Of a stretch of 64,000 bases of DNA, positions 40,436 through 48,636 are shown one piece after another (within the stretch, counting starts at the first letter, position 1; each line of letters opens with the position of its first letter). The position numbers and the translations under genes were made by a program. The notes below the pieces were generated by a model. The model was given only the letters and a program-made list of their open reading frames with translations. It did not search any database and was not told the DNA's origin. The DNA comes from Clostridiales bacterium (lineage in GTDB: Bacteria; Bacillota; Clostridia; Oscillospirales; Oscillospiraceae): positions 124,001-188,000 of the forward strand of contig JAJUJI010000003.1 in NCBI GenBank assembly GCA_029265405.1, written 5' to 3'.

Positions 40436-40578
40436 TTTTCATCCTCCTCCGCGCGCGGCGGCTCCTTCAGCCCGAATACAGCCCTCGCGCTTTCAGCGTT
40501 GGGGTCGTGCTTGACGCGCCCGGAGCCGAAGGCTCCGTCCTCACGCCCCGCGCCTTTTCCGTTTTTCGCTTTAAACAT
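40417..40578 (-). CDS. CPC_1213-like small protein (53 residues)
   Basis: A short gene running from ATG 40578 to TGA 40417. The core VKHDPNAESARAVFGL (22-37) matches what I recall of the clostridial CPC_1213 small-protein family; the remainder is Gly/Lys-rich at the start and acidic at the end. GGAGG lies four bases before the ATG. It starts 18 bases after the upstream HMA-like gene. Function unknown. The family name is from memory and should be checked. Confidence 0.6.
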   Translation of the reverse strand: MFKAKNGKGAGREDGAFGSGRVKHDPNAESARAVFGLKEPPRAEEDEKWPRPE

Positions 40579-40596
40579 TCTTCCTCCGTCCCGGCT

Positions 40597-40800
40597 CTAT
40601 ATTATTTTAAAGCCCGCGCCCTCAAGGCGGCTCCTTATTTGGCTCTCGGTGGCCGGCTCGCCGTACTCTACCCTGACCGAGCCGGCGGCCATGTCCACTC
40701 CCACCCCTCCGACGCCCTCTATTTTCCCGAGGACGTTTTTTATCTGCGTCTTTGTTTCCTTGTTTTGCACTCCCGCCACGACGCAAAACATGGTGTTCAT
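40597..40800 (-). CDS. Heavy-metal-associated (HMA)-fold protein without CxxC
   Basis: A 67-residue protein: NTMFCVVAGVQNKETKTQIKNVLGKIEGVGGVGVDMAAGSVRVEYGEPATESQIRSRLEGAGF follows the HMA pattern in order (split here for reading: VAGVQ, LGKIEGVGGVGVD, VRVEYGE, IRSRLEGAGF). Where metal chaperones have GM-x-C-x-x-C it has GVQNKET. Start at 40800 behind AAAGGAGG. First gene of the four-gene micro-operon. Confidence 0.7.
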   Translation of the reverse strand: MNTMFCVVAGVQNKETKTQIKNVLGKIEGVGGVGVDMAAGSVRVEYGEPATESQIRSRLEGAGFKII

Positions 40801-40923
40801 ATCCGCGCCTCCTTTCCCTCGCGTAAAGCCTTTGCAGGCGGCGTTTTTCCGCACTGTTATTTTTCGCCGGCCGCGCCCGGGTATGCAAGGCATTTTAAGG
40901 CGGAAATCCGCGCGTATTTAAGG

Positions 40924-40952
40924 TTTCCTTTTTTGTGTGGCCGTGATATAAT
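40924..40952 (+). promoter_or_regulatory. Candidate promoter of bioY
   Basis: A perfect -10 TATAAT at 40947-40952 with a weak -35 TTTCCT 17 bases upstream. A TTATATTATAA palindrome (40960-40970) lies between it and the gene. No BirA box is seen. Confidence 0.5.
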
Positions 40953-40993
40953 AAGCGCGTTATATTATAAGATAGAAAAGGTGAATATCGACG

Positions 40994-41527
40994 ATGAAAA
41001 CTAGGGATCTTGTCTATATTGCCGTACTCGCGGCAATCCTCTGCGTTTTTTCGCCCTGGGCCGTACCCATAGGGCCCGTGCCGGTATCGCTTGCGACCTT
41101 CGCCGTCTATTTCGCGGCGGCCTCGACAGGCTGGAAGAGGGGCACGGCGGCGGTGACGCTGTTCCTGCTTATCGGCGGCATAGGCCTTCCTGTCTTTTCC
41201 GGCTTCCAGGGCGGCCTGCACAAGCTCATCGGGCCGACCGGCGGCTACCTCATCGGGTACATACCCTGCGCCTTCCTCACCGGTTTCATAGCCGACAGGC
41301 TGGAAAAGCGCAGGTGGGCCTATCCGCTGGGCATGATAGCGGGGACGGCCGTGCTTTATCTGATGGGCACCGCCTGGTTCGTATACATCAGCGGAAACGG
41401 CTGGCTTGCTTCCCTTTCAATATGCGTGATACCCTTCCTGTTCGGCGACGCGATAAAGATTGCCGTCGCCGCCGCAGCCGCAGCCGCCGTAAGGCCCCTG
41501 CTTAAAAAGCACGCCCTTGCCGCCTGA
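40994..41527 (+). CDS. bioY: Biotin transporter substrate-binding component
   Basis: The membrane S-component that captures biotin for an ECF transporter. 177 residues, six helices, with the family segments VPVSLATFAVYFAA and GGLHKLIGPTGGYLIGYIPCAFLTGF. No ecfAAT or biotin synthesis genes are nearby, so it probably uses a shared ECF module encoded elsewhere. AAGGTGA precedes the ATG. Confidence 0.95.
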   Translation: MKTRDLVYIAVLAAILCVFSPWAVPIGPVPVSLATFAVYFAAASTGWKRGTAAVTLFLLIGGIGLPVFSGFQGGLHKLIGPTGGYLIGYIPCAFLTGFIADRLEKRRWAYPLGMIAGTAVLYLMGTAWFVYISGNGWLASLSICVIPFLFGDAIKIAVAAAAAAAVRPLLKKHALAA

Positions 41528-41553
41528 GACGGACTCAAAAGGACGGGGCAATA

Positions 41554-42318
41554 ATGATATTCTGGTTTTCCGCCACGGGCAATTCGCAATACGCGGCCGA
41601 AAGGATAGCGGCGGCGGCGGGGGAGCCGTCCGCGTCAATCGGCGCGGCGCTGAAAGGCGGCCGCTTCGACTGGGACATAAGCGGCGACGGGCTTCTCGGC
41701 TTCGTCTTCCCCACCTTTGCCTGGACGCTGCCGGCCCCGGTATACATGTTCATTGAAAGGCTGAGGCTGACCGGCCTGGAGGGGCAGACCGTATTCGGGG
41801 TGCTCACCTGCGGGGAAAGCTCCGGCCAGGCGGGCCAGGCGCTGCGCCTCGCGCTGAAGGCCAGGGGCATCCCCCTGCACGGAGGCTTCGAGCTGGTCAT
41901 GCCGGACAACTTCATACTCTGGTCGGAGCTTCCCGGCGAGGCGGAGCTTAAAAGGCGGCTCGAGGCCTCGGAAACCGAGCTTGAGCTGATAATCAAAAGA
42001 ATAAAAGCCCGGAAGCTCGGCAATATAGACGGCCCCGCGCCGCAAAGCCCGTTCATGCCCCTGCGCGAGGCCGGCGGCTCGAGGGCGGCCGGCGCCTTTT
42101 GGGCGACGGAGGCCTGCACCGGCTGCGGGCTTTGCGAAGGGCTCTGCCCGCTGTCCTGCATAAAAATGAAGGGCGGCAGGCCCGAATGGGCGGGCGGGTG
42201 CTGCCTGTGCCTTGCCTGCCTGCACCGCTGCCCGGCGGCCGCCATAGAGCACGGCGAGGAAACGAGGGGCAGGAAGCGCTACTCGCATCCGGGCGCGGCG
42301 CTTAAGCCGGAGGGCTGA
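41554..42318 (+). CDS. EFR1-type flavodoxin/ferredoxin protein
   Basis: A 254-residue electron carrier. The flavodoxin-like part opens IFWFSATGNSQYAAERIA (FMN phosphate loop) with PTFAWTLPAPVYMFIERL next; the C-terminus has two [4Fe-4S] clusters: CTGCGLCEGLCPLSCI and CCLCLACLHRCPAAAI. EFR1 proteins are common in anaerobic Firmicutes; the partner is unknown. AAAGGA precedes the ATG, 26 bases after bioY, so the two may be co-transcribed. Confidence 0.93.
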   Translation: MIFWFSATGNSQYAAERIAAAAGEPSASIGAALKGGRFDWDISGDGLLGFVFPTFAWTLPAPVYMFIERLRLTGLEGQTVFGVLTCGESSGQAGQALRLALKARGIPLHGGFELVMPDNFILWSELPGEAELKRRLEASETELELIIKRIKARKLGNIDGPAPQSPFMPLREAGGSRAAGAFWATEACTGCGLCEGLCPLSCIKMKGGRPEWAGGCCLCLACLHRCPAAAIEHGEETRGRKRYSHPGAALKPEG

Positions 42319-42351
42319 TTCTCTGCTTTGGGAGCGCGTCAGGCTTAAAAT

Positions 42352-42385
42352 AAAAAAGAACGGGGCCGGGGCCCCGTTCTTTTTT
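42352..42385. terminator. Bidirectional terminator
   Basis: AAGAACGGGGCC / GGCCCCGTTCTT stem with a GG turn, A6 before and T7 after. It serves the EFR1 gene and the convergent CD1247-like gene. Confidence 0.93.
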
Positions 42386-42410
42386 ATTTTTGATTAAATT
42401 TTTGATTAAC

Positions 42411-42872
42411 TCAATCGTCCTCGTCCTCGTCTTCGCCGCAGCAGCCGCACTCGTCGTCCTCGTCGTCCTCGTCGTCCTCGTCGTCCTCGTCAAACTCAAG
42501 CTCCAGCTTTTCGCCGCAGTTGGGACAGTCTATCTTGCCCAGGGACGCCACGTCCTCGTCTATGGTTATCTCGTTCCCGCAGGACGGGCACTTGACCTCG
42601 AAAAACATGGGCTCGTCGTCCTCGTCCTCGTTGTCCTCGTCCTCGTCGTCCTCGCCGTAGACCTCGTCCTCCAGGAGGGCAAGATCCTCGCTGAGCTCGT
42701 CTATCTCGTCGGCAAGGTCCAGCGAGTTTTCGCCCAGGTCGGCTATTTCCTTGGCCATATCCCCCAAAACGTCGATGATCTCCTTGAACAGCTTCCCTTC
42801 CGGCTTGTCCTCGTTGATTTTCATTCCTTCGCAAAGACCCTTGATGTAGGCTACCTTTTCCGAGATGGTCAT
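42411..42872 (-). CDS. CD1247-like zinc-ribbon protein with acidic tail
   Basis: A 153-residue cytoplasmic protein. The N-terminal helical domain (1-~68, KVAYIKGLCEGMKINEDKPEGKL) is the CD1247 N-terminal domain. A zinc ribbon follows with C95/C98 and C116/C119 (CPSCG, CPNCG), flanked by Asp/Glu runs, and the C-terminus is almost all acidic. Known in Clostridia, role unknown, possibly RNA or ribosome related. Lies 61 bases downstream of efp and likely shares its transcript. Confidence 0.88.
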   Translation of the reverse strand: MTISEKVAYIKGLCEGMKINEDKPEGKLFKEIIDVLGDMAKEIADLGENSLDLADEIDELSEDLALLEDEVYGEDDEDEDNEDEDDEPMFFEVKCPSCGNEITIDEDVASLGKIDCPNCGEKLELEFDEDDEDDEDDEDDECGCCGEDEDEDD

Positions 42873-42933
42873 AATGTCTGCTACCTCCGTTCCGCTTTTA
42901 AGCTATGCTTATTCTGCCCAGACTTGCCTCCCT

Positions 42934-43497
42934 TTAACCTTTCGCGCGCTCGAGATACTCGCCTGTGCGTGTGTCTATCTTTATTTTATCGCCTATGTTT
43001 ATAAACAGCGGCACCTTGACCTCGGCCCCGGTTTCGACCGTCGCGGGCTTCATGACGTTGGTGGCGGTGTCGCCCTTGAAGCCGGGCTCCGTTTCTGTGA
43101 CGACCAGCTCCACAAAGGTGGGCGGCTCGACGCCGAAAACGCTGCCCTTGTAGGACTGCACCTTGCAGACCATGTTCTCCTTGACGAATTTGAAGCCTTC
43201 GCCCAGCATGGAAGCGTCTATGGGCACAAGCTCGAAGCTCTCCGGATCCATGAAATAGTACAGGTTCCCGTCGTTGTAGCTGTACTCCATGTCCTTCCTC
43301 TCCACGTAGGCGTTTTCAAACTTCTCGCTGGGATTGAAGGTAGTTTCGGTTACGGCGCCGGTTATTACGTTTCTCATTTTGGTGCGGACGAAGGCGGCGC
43401 CTTTTCCGGGCTTTACGTGCTGGAACTCTATCACCTGCATTACATTGCCGTCCATCTCAAAGGTAACGCCGTTTCTGAAATCACCGGCAGAAATCAT
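42934..43497 (-). CDS. efp: Translation elongation factor P
   Basis: Relieves ribosome stalling at polyproline. 187 residues, three beta-barrel domains. The modified loop reads [14 protein letters not shown] with Lys32 at the tip, the type found in Firmicutes. AGGAGA lies nine bases ahead of the ATG. Notable need for it here: the genome encodes Pro-rich (EP)n and TETP repeat proteins. Confidence 0.97.
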   Translation of the reverse strand: MISAGDFRNGVTFEMDGNVMQVIEFQHVKPGKGAAFVRTKMRNVITGAVTETTFNPSEKFENAYVERKDMEYSYNDGNLYYFMDPESFELVPIDASMLGEGFKFVKENMVCKVQSYKGSVFGVEPPTFVELVVTETEPGFKGDTATNVMKPATVETGAEVKVPLFINIGDKIKIDTRTGEYLERAKG

Positions 43498-43543
43498 AAA
43501 AAAGAGTCTCCTCTCAAACAGTATTGGCTTGTCAAGCTATTTT

Positions 43544-43572
43544 ATAATACGCGCCCGCTTTTTGCAAGACAA
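43544..43572 (-). promoter_or_regulatory. SigA-type promoter of efp
   Basis: Minus-strand TTGTCT (43572-43567), 17 bases, TATTAT (43549-43544), about 47 bases before the start. Confidence 0.6.
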
Positions 43573-43612
43573 ATAATCGGGGCCCGCCTGAAAATCCCCC
43601 AAACATCCCCAA

Positions 43613-44680
43613 TCATAAGACTAGCAGAGCCTTGTCCGCCTTCGTAAGGTTCACGTTCCCCTCCTCGGTCAGGACTATCACGTCCTCAATCCTGACTCCG
43701 AAGCGGCCGGGCAGGTAGATGCCCGGCTCGGCGGAAATTACGGATCCGGCGGGCATGGGCGTCTTGCCGGAGGGGTTGGCCGTCGGCGCCTCATGCACGT
43801 CCAGCCCGACGCCGTGGCCGAAGCCGTGGCCGAAAAAGCGGCCGTAGCCGGCCTCCTCTATTATGTCCCTTGCGGTCCTGTCTATCTCAAAGCCCGTCAT
43901 GCCTGCGCGCGCCCCGGCTATCGCCTCGGTCTGCGCCCTCAGGACTGTGGAGTACACAAGCTCCATTTCCTCCGTCGCCCCGCCGACGGCCACGGTCCTT
44001 GTCATGTCGGAGCAGTAGCCCTCATAGCGGCAGCCGAAATCCATGGTGAGGAAATCGCCCCTTTTTACCGGCGCGTCGCCGGGCGCTCCGTGCGGCAGGC
44101 TGCTTTTCACCCCGGCAACCACGATGGGCTCGAAGGCTATGCCCTCGGCCCCGGCCCTGAGCATGCGGTATACGAGCTCCGCGGCTATCTCCCTTTCCGT
44201 CATGCCCTCCCTTATTATGTCCAAAACCTCATAATAGGCCCGCTCCGCTATCCGCTGAGCCTCGGCAAGCTTTTCAAGCTCGGCGGCGCTCTTTACCGTC
44301 CGGAGCGCTGCGAGCAGCTCCTGTGCGGGAACCAGCTCGGCGCGCAGCCTTTCCCCGGCCTCCAGGAAGTCGGCGTGGCTCATGGCCTTCTCCTCTATGC
44401 CCACTCGCCTGAGCCCCTCGGCGTCTATAACGGCGTTTATCTTGTCGTAATAGGCCGAGGCGCTGTCCGTCATCTCTATCCGCGCGCCCTCTATGCTTTT
44501 CTCCGCAGCCTCTATATAGCGGGAGTCCGTATAGAAATAAGCGCTCCGCTCCGTCACCAGAGCCATGCCAGCCGAGGAGTGGAAGCCGGTGGCGTACCTC
44601 CTGCCGGATTCGCCGGTTATCAGCATGGCGTCCAGCCCCCTCGGGGCCAGGCTCTCCCTTATCCTTTCAAAATTGTTCAT
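43613..44680 (-). CDS. Xaa-Pro aminopeptidase (M24 family)
   Basis: Cleaves N-terminal residues before Pro. 355 residues: an N-terminal creatinase-like domain (1-~125) and the pita-bread metallopeptidase domain with LTMDFGCRYEGYCSDMTRTVAVG (two metal Asp), FGHGFGHGVGLDVHE (metal His), SAEPGIY (metal Glu) and GVRIEDVIVL (metal Glu). A co-directional neighbour of efp in many Firmicutes. No signal peptide. Confidence 0.94.
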   Translation of the reverse strand: MNNFERIRESLAPRGLDAMLITGESGRRYATGFHSSAGMALVTERSAYFYTDSRYIEAAEKSIEGARIEMTDSASAYYDKINAVIDAEGLRRVGIEEKAMSHADFLEAGERLRAELVPAQELLAALRTVKSAAELEKLAEAQRIAERAYYEVLDIIREGMTEREIAAELVYRMLRAGAEGIAFEPIVVAGVKSSLPHGAPGDAPVKRGDFLTMDFGCRYEGYCSDMTRTVAVGGATEEMELVYSTVLRAQTEAIAGARAGMTGFEIDRTARDIIEEAGYGRFFGHGFGHGVGLDVHEAPTANPSGKTPMPAGSVISAEPGIYLPGRFGVRIEDVIVLTEEGNVNLTKADKALLVL

Positions 44681-44776
44681 GCGCTTTACCTCTCAAAATC
44701 AGTAATTCCCTTGCCCGTAAGACAATATATTTATTATAGCCTGCCTCTTCTATCCTGTCTACGGAGGGGCCTTATT

Positions 44777-45490
44777 ATGACCTTATACATATCCGCCGCG
44801 CCCGAGCATATTGCCGAGGTCAGGGCGCTGGGCAGGCCCCTGCTGCACATGGCCTATTCCTTCGCCGCCCCCTTCCCCGAGGGCCTGGAGGCGTCCGGGG
44901 GCCTCATGGCCCTTTGGGGCGACCTGCGCGCCTCGCGCGCGCCGGACATAATCGCCGAGTGCCGCCGCAGGGGCTACAGGGGCGCGCTGGCCGGCTACGG
45001 CTACTCCTCGCGCCTTGAGGCCATGCGCCTGGCCGAGGCGCTGGGCAGGCGCGGCCTCAGGCTCTACCTCACGGAGGAGGCCTGGTGCGCCGACTGCGGG
45101 GCCTGGTGCGTGGCTTCCACCGCGGTATCCGGCGGCAGCCTCGAGGGCCGCCTTAAGGAGGCCGCAAGGCGCTGCGGAGCCTCCCGCCTGGCCCTGGACC
45201 TGCAGCGCCTGCGCCATATTTTCCCGCTGCCCTCCCCCGACGGGAACGGAAGGCAGCTTGAGGATGCGGAATTTGAGGGCCTGCGCGCCGCGGCCGACGG
45301 CCCGGAGCGCGTTTCCGGCGAGCTGTGCTGCAAGTATTTTACCGTCTCGGACGGGGAAGGCTCCCGCTTCGTGCTTTTCGACGACCTGGAAACGCTTAAG
45401 CTTAAGCTTGAGCTTGCCGGCTCGCTGGGCATACGGGAGGGCTTTGTCATGTATCCCGAATGGGACCTGGAGAGCCTGCGCGGCCTGTAG
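44777..45490 (+). CDS. Conserved-looking protein of unknown function, perhaps TIM-barrel fold
   Basis: A 237-residue cytoplasmic protein with no recognised domain. It alternates strands and helices in barrel fashion: HMAYSFAAPFPEGL, IIAECRRRGYRGALAGYGYS, ASRLALDLQRLRHIFPLPSPDG and, at the end, FVLFDDLETLKLKLELAGSLGIREGFVMYPEWDLESL, the last recalling the final strands of GH18-like barrels. A Cys pair ADCGAWC lies mid-sequence. ATG at 44777 has GGAGGGG seven bases upstream. The frame is open upstream but antisense to the M24 gene and rejected. Confidence 0.65.
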   Translation: MTLYISAAPEHIAEVRALGRPLLHMAYSFAAPFPEGLEASGGLMALWGDLRASRAPDIIAECRRRGYRGALAGYGYSSRLEAMRLAEALGRRGLRLYLTEEAWCADCGAWCVASTAVSGGSLEGRLKEAARRCGASRLALDLQRLRHIFPLPSPDGNGRQLEDAEFEGLRAAADGPERVSGELCCKYFTVSDGEGSRFVLFDDLETLKLKLELAGSLGIREGFVMYPEWDLESLRGL

Positions 45491-45504
45491 GAAAGGCAAG
45501 GCGC

Positions 45505-45542
45505 TATAAGGCCCGATTATCCACGGATAATCGGGCCTTATA
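45505..45542. terminator. Bidirectional terminator-like hairpin
   Basis: An almost perfect 18-bp stem with a two-base loop (arms 45505-45522 and 45525-45542), whose inner part is GCCCGATTATCC / GGATAATCGGGC. AT-rich flanks stand in for a T-tract. It lies between the convergent unknown gene and rpsU. Confidence 0.7.
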
Positions 45543-45555
45543 TATAAAAGTCATA

Positions 45556-45741
45556 TCAATAAGATCTCTTGTTCTTATTCTTCCTTGCGGCCTCGGATTT
45601 CTTGCGGCGCTTTACGCTGGGGCTCTGATAATATTCCTTTTTCCTGAGATCCGACAAAACGCCCGCCTTAGCGCAGTTTCTCTTGAACCTCTTTAAAGCG
45701 CTGTCCAACGATTCGTTTTCCTTAACTCTGACTTCCGACAT
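45556..45741 (-). CDS. rpsU: Ribosomal protein S21
   Basis: A 61-residue basic small-subunit protein: [26 protein letters not shown] then [22 protein letters not shown], the S21 consensus. GGAGGGAGGG is directly ahead of the ATG at 45741; an upstream in-frame start would add unrelated residues. Follows leuS by 37 bases. Confidence 0.97.
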   Translation of the reverse strand: MSEVRVKENESLDSALKRFKRNCAKAGVLSDLRKKEYYQSPSVKRRKKSEAARKNKNKRSY

Positions 45742-45778
45742 TTGTTTCCCTCCCTCCGAGTGGGCCTTAACTATTGCA

Positions 45779-48235
45779 TTATAATCCGCCGTCCGGCCTG
45801 TTGTCAAGTTTTTTCGGCTTCAGTATGAGATTGACAAGCTTATTTTTGACAACTATTGCCTTGGCAAGCTCCATGCCTTCCATCAGATTTTTAACTTTTT
45901 CCTCTCCTGACGCCGCCGCCACCACGGTCTCGTCGTCGGCGTCCGCCGGCACGGTGACGGTGCCCTTGAGCTTGCCGTTTACCTGTATGGCTATGGTCTT
46001 TTCCGTTTCGACCGTCTTGCTCTCGTCATAAGCCGGCCAGGGCTGCCGGCAGCACAGGCCCGCGCCGCCAAAGCCCATAAGCTCCCAAAGCTCCTCGGCT
46101 ATATGCGGCGCGAAGGGTGAAAGCAGCGTAAGCAGCGTCCTGAAGTCGCCCCTGCCGGCCCCCTTTTCGTAGAACTCGTTGACAAGCGCCATCATTGCCG
46201 CTATGGCGGTATTGAACTTCATGGCCTCTATGTCGTCGCCGACCTTCTTGATGGTCCTGTGCAGAGACGCCTCGTTTGCCTTCAGATGCTCCTCCCCGCC
46301 GGACTTGTCGGAGGCCAGCTTCTCGCCCAGGTTCCAGACGCGGTCCAGAAACCTCTTGCAGCCCTTGACCGCCTCGGAGGACCAGGTGGCCGCCTTCTCG
46401 AAATCGCCTATGAACATGATGTAGAGGCGCATGGTGTCCGCGCCGTACTGGTTTACTATGTCCGTGGGGTTTATCACGTTGCCCCTGGACTTGGACATCT
46501 TCTGCCCGTCCTCGCCCAGTATCATGCCGTGGCTGGTGCGCTTGGCGTAGGGCTCCGGCGTCGGCACGACGCCTATGTCGTAGAGGAACTTATGCCAGAA
46601 GCGGGAATAGAGCAGGTGCAGCGTGGTGTGCTCCATGCCTCCGTTGTACCAGTCCACCCGGTTCCAGTACTGAAGGGCCTCGCGGGAGGCCAGGGCCCTG
46701 TCGTTGCGCGGGTCCATGTAGCGCAGGAAGTACCAGGACGAGCCGGCCCACTGGGGCATGGTGTCCGTCTCGCGCTCGGCCTTCCCGCCGCACTTGGGGC
46801 AGACGGTTTCAACCCAGTCCCGCATCTTGGCAAGGGGCGACTCGCCGTTGTCGGTCGGCTCGTAGGACTCCACCTCCGGCAGCAGCAGCGGAAGCTGCTC
46901 CTCCGGCAGGGGCACGTAGCCGCAGCGCGGGCAGATTACTATGGGTATGGGCTCGCCCCAGTAGCGCTGGCGGGCGAAGACCCAGTCGCGCAGCTTGTAG
47001 TTTACCTTTTCGCGGCCGAGGCCCTTGGCCGCGAGCCAATCCGTCATCCGTCTTTTCGCTTCCTCCACCGGCAGGCCGTTAAGGAAGCCGGAATTCACCA
47101 TTACTCCCTCGTCGCAGTCCTCGTAGGCGGCCTTTTCCACGTCGCCGCCCTTGACCACCTCTATCACCGGCAGGCCGAACACGCGGGCAAACTCCCAGTC
47201 CCTCTGGTCGTGCCCGGGCACGGCCATAATGCAGCCGGTTCCGTAGGTGGCAAGCACATAGTCCGAAATATAAATGGGTATCTCCGCCCCGGTCACGGGG
47301 TTCACGGCTCGCACTCCCCTGAGCTCCACGCCCGTTTTTTCCTTTGACAGCTCCGTGCGCTCAAGCTCGGACTTTCTAGCGGCCTCAAGCCTGTAGGCCT
47401 CAACCTCGCCGAAGTTCGTTATTATGCGCGCCCACCTGTCCACAAGCTCGTGCTCCGGCGCCATGACCATGTAGGTCGCGCCGAAGAGCGTGTCCGGCCG
47501 GGTGGTGAATACCGTCATCGTGTCGCCCGCCGTGGTGGCGAAGTCCACCTCCGCGCCGGTCGAGCGGCCTATCCAGTTTTTCTGCTGCGTCTTGACCCTT
47601 TCTATGAAGTCCAGCCCGTCCAGATCGTCTATAAGCCTCTGGGCGTACTTGGTGATGCCGAGCATCCACTGGCTCTTTTCCTTCCGGATGACCTCGCTGC
47701 CGCAGCGCTCGCAGACGCCGTCCACCACCTCCTCGTTTGCAAGAACGCACTTGCAGGAGGTGCACCAGTTGACCGGCATCTCGGTCTTGTAGGCCAGCCC
47801 GTTTTCAAAGAGCTTCAGAAAAATCCACTGCGTCCACTTGTAATACGAGGGGTCCGTCGTGTCTATGACCCTGTCCCAGTCGAAGCTGTAGCCCAGGGTC
47901 TTGAGCTGCTCCGTAAAGCGCTTTATATTCCGCTCGGTCACTGTCCTCGGGTGCAGCCTGTGCTTTATGGCGTAGTTTTCCGTGGGCAGGCCGAAGGCGT
48001 CGAACCCTATGGGGAAAAGGACGTTGTAGCCCTCCATCCTGCGCTTCCTTGCCACTATGTCCATGGCCGTGTAGGGGCGCGGATGCCCGACGTGCAGCCC
48101 CTCGCCGGAGGGATAGGGAAATTCCACAAGCGCGTAGAACTTGGGCTTTCCGCCTCCGTTCACGGCCGCGTAGGTCTTTTCCTCCTCCCATATCTTCTGC
48201 CATTTTTTCTCTATTTTATGGAATTCGTACTTCAT
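45779..48235 (-). CDS. leuS: Leucyl-tRNA synthetase
   Basis: 818 residues, bacterial type. Class I motifs: HVGH at 48-51 within [19 protein letters not shown], and KMSKS in the segment [14 protein letters not shown]. The editing domain shows [20 protein letters not shown] with the conserved T-R-P-D-T. A zinc-type insert [22 protein letters not shown] lies near 150-175. ATG at 48235 is used; a TTG five codons upstream overlaps rsfS. Located directly after rsfS. Confidence 0.97.
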   Translation of the reverse strand: MKYEFHKIEKKWQKIWEEEKTYAAVNGGGKPKFYALVEFPYPSGEGLHVGHPRPYTAMDIVARKRRMEGYNVLFPIGFDAFGLPTENYAIKHRLHPRTVTERNIKRFTEQLKTLGYSFDWDRVIDTTDPSYYKWTQWIFLKLFENGLAYKTEMPVNWCTSCKCVLANEEVVDGVCERCGSEVIRKEKSQWMLGITKYAQRLIDDLDGLDFIERVKTQQKNWIGRSTGAEVDFATTAGDTMTVFTTRPDTLFGATYMVMAPEHELVDRWARIITNFGEVEAYRLEAARKSELERTELSKEKTGVELRGVRAVNPVTGAEIPIYISDYVLATYGTGCIMAVPGHDQRDWEFARVFGLPVIEVVKGGDVEKAAYEDCDEGVMVNSGFLNGLPVEEAKRRMTDWLAAKGLGREKVNYKLRDWVFARQRYWGEPIPIVICPRCGYVPLPEEQLPLLLPEVESYEPTDNGESPLAKMRDWVETVCPKCGGKAERETDTMPQWAGSSWYFLRYMDPRNDRALASREALQYWNRVDWYNGGMEHTTLHLLYSRFWHKFLYDIGVVPTPEPYAKRTSHGMILGEDGQKMSKSRGNVINPTDIVNQYGADTMRLYIMFIGDFEKAATWSSEAVKGCKRFLDRVWNLGEKLASDKSGGEEHLKANEASLHRTIKKVGDDIEAMKFNTAIAAMMALVNEFYEKGAGRGDFRTLLTLLSPFAPHIAEELWELMGFGGAGLCCRQPWPAYDESKTVETEKTIAIQVNGKLKGTVTVPADADDETVVAAASGEEKVKNLMEGMELAKAIVVKNKLVNLILKPKKLDNRPDGGL

Positions 48236-48246
48236 AGCCGCAAACC

Positions 48247-48603
48247 TCAATCGCTAATCAAATTTGAAACGTCTACCTTCTCCGCGTCGCCCCATAGACG
48301 CTCCAGATCATAAAACTTGCGCGTTTCCTCCAGAAACAGATGCGCCACGGCGCAGCCGAAGTCCATCAGCACCCAGCCTCCGGCCCGGTAGCCCTCCACC
48401 CTAAGGGGCGGCTCCCCCGCCTCGGACAGAACCTTTCCCGTCTCGTCGGAGAGGGTCTTTATGTGCGTGGTGGACGAGGCGGTGCATATGATGAAATAAT
48501 CCGCGATTATTGTGATCTTCCCGGTTTTCAGCACGGCTATGTCCCGCGCCTTCTTGCCGTCCAGGGTCTTGACTATCAGCTCCATTACTTCCTCAGGCCG
48601 CAT
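48247..48603 (-). CDS. rsfS: Ribosome silencing factor RsfS
   Basis: Binds L14 and blocks subunit joining under starvation. 118 residues: [40 protein letters not shown] and [33 protein letters not shown], the family body. GGAGGTAAAC precedes the first ATG. It keeps its usual association with nadD and yqeK (here fused and three genes upstream) and precedes leuS. Confidence 0.96.
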   Translation of the reverse strand: MRPEEVMELIVKTLDGKKARDIAVLKTGKITIIADYFIICTASSTTHIKTLSDETGKVLSEAGEPPLRVEGYRAGGWVLMDFGCAVAHLFLEETRKFYDLERLWGDAEKVDVSNLISD

Positions 48604-48636
48604 GTTTACCTCCGTATTTCTTTAGTTAAAACCTTC

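Noticed and set aside
40953-40993. BirA operator before bioY
   Set aside because: The short TTATATTATAA palindrome does not resemble the known two-arm biotin operator.
43793-44776. Upstream extension of the gene at 44777
   Set aside because: Antisense to the M24 peptidase; composition unlike protein, and GGAGGGG marks the ATG at 44777.
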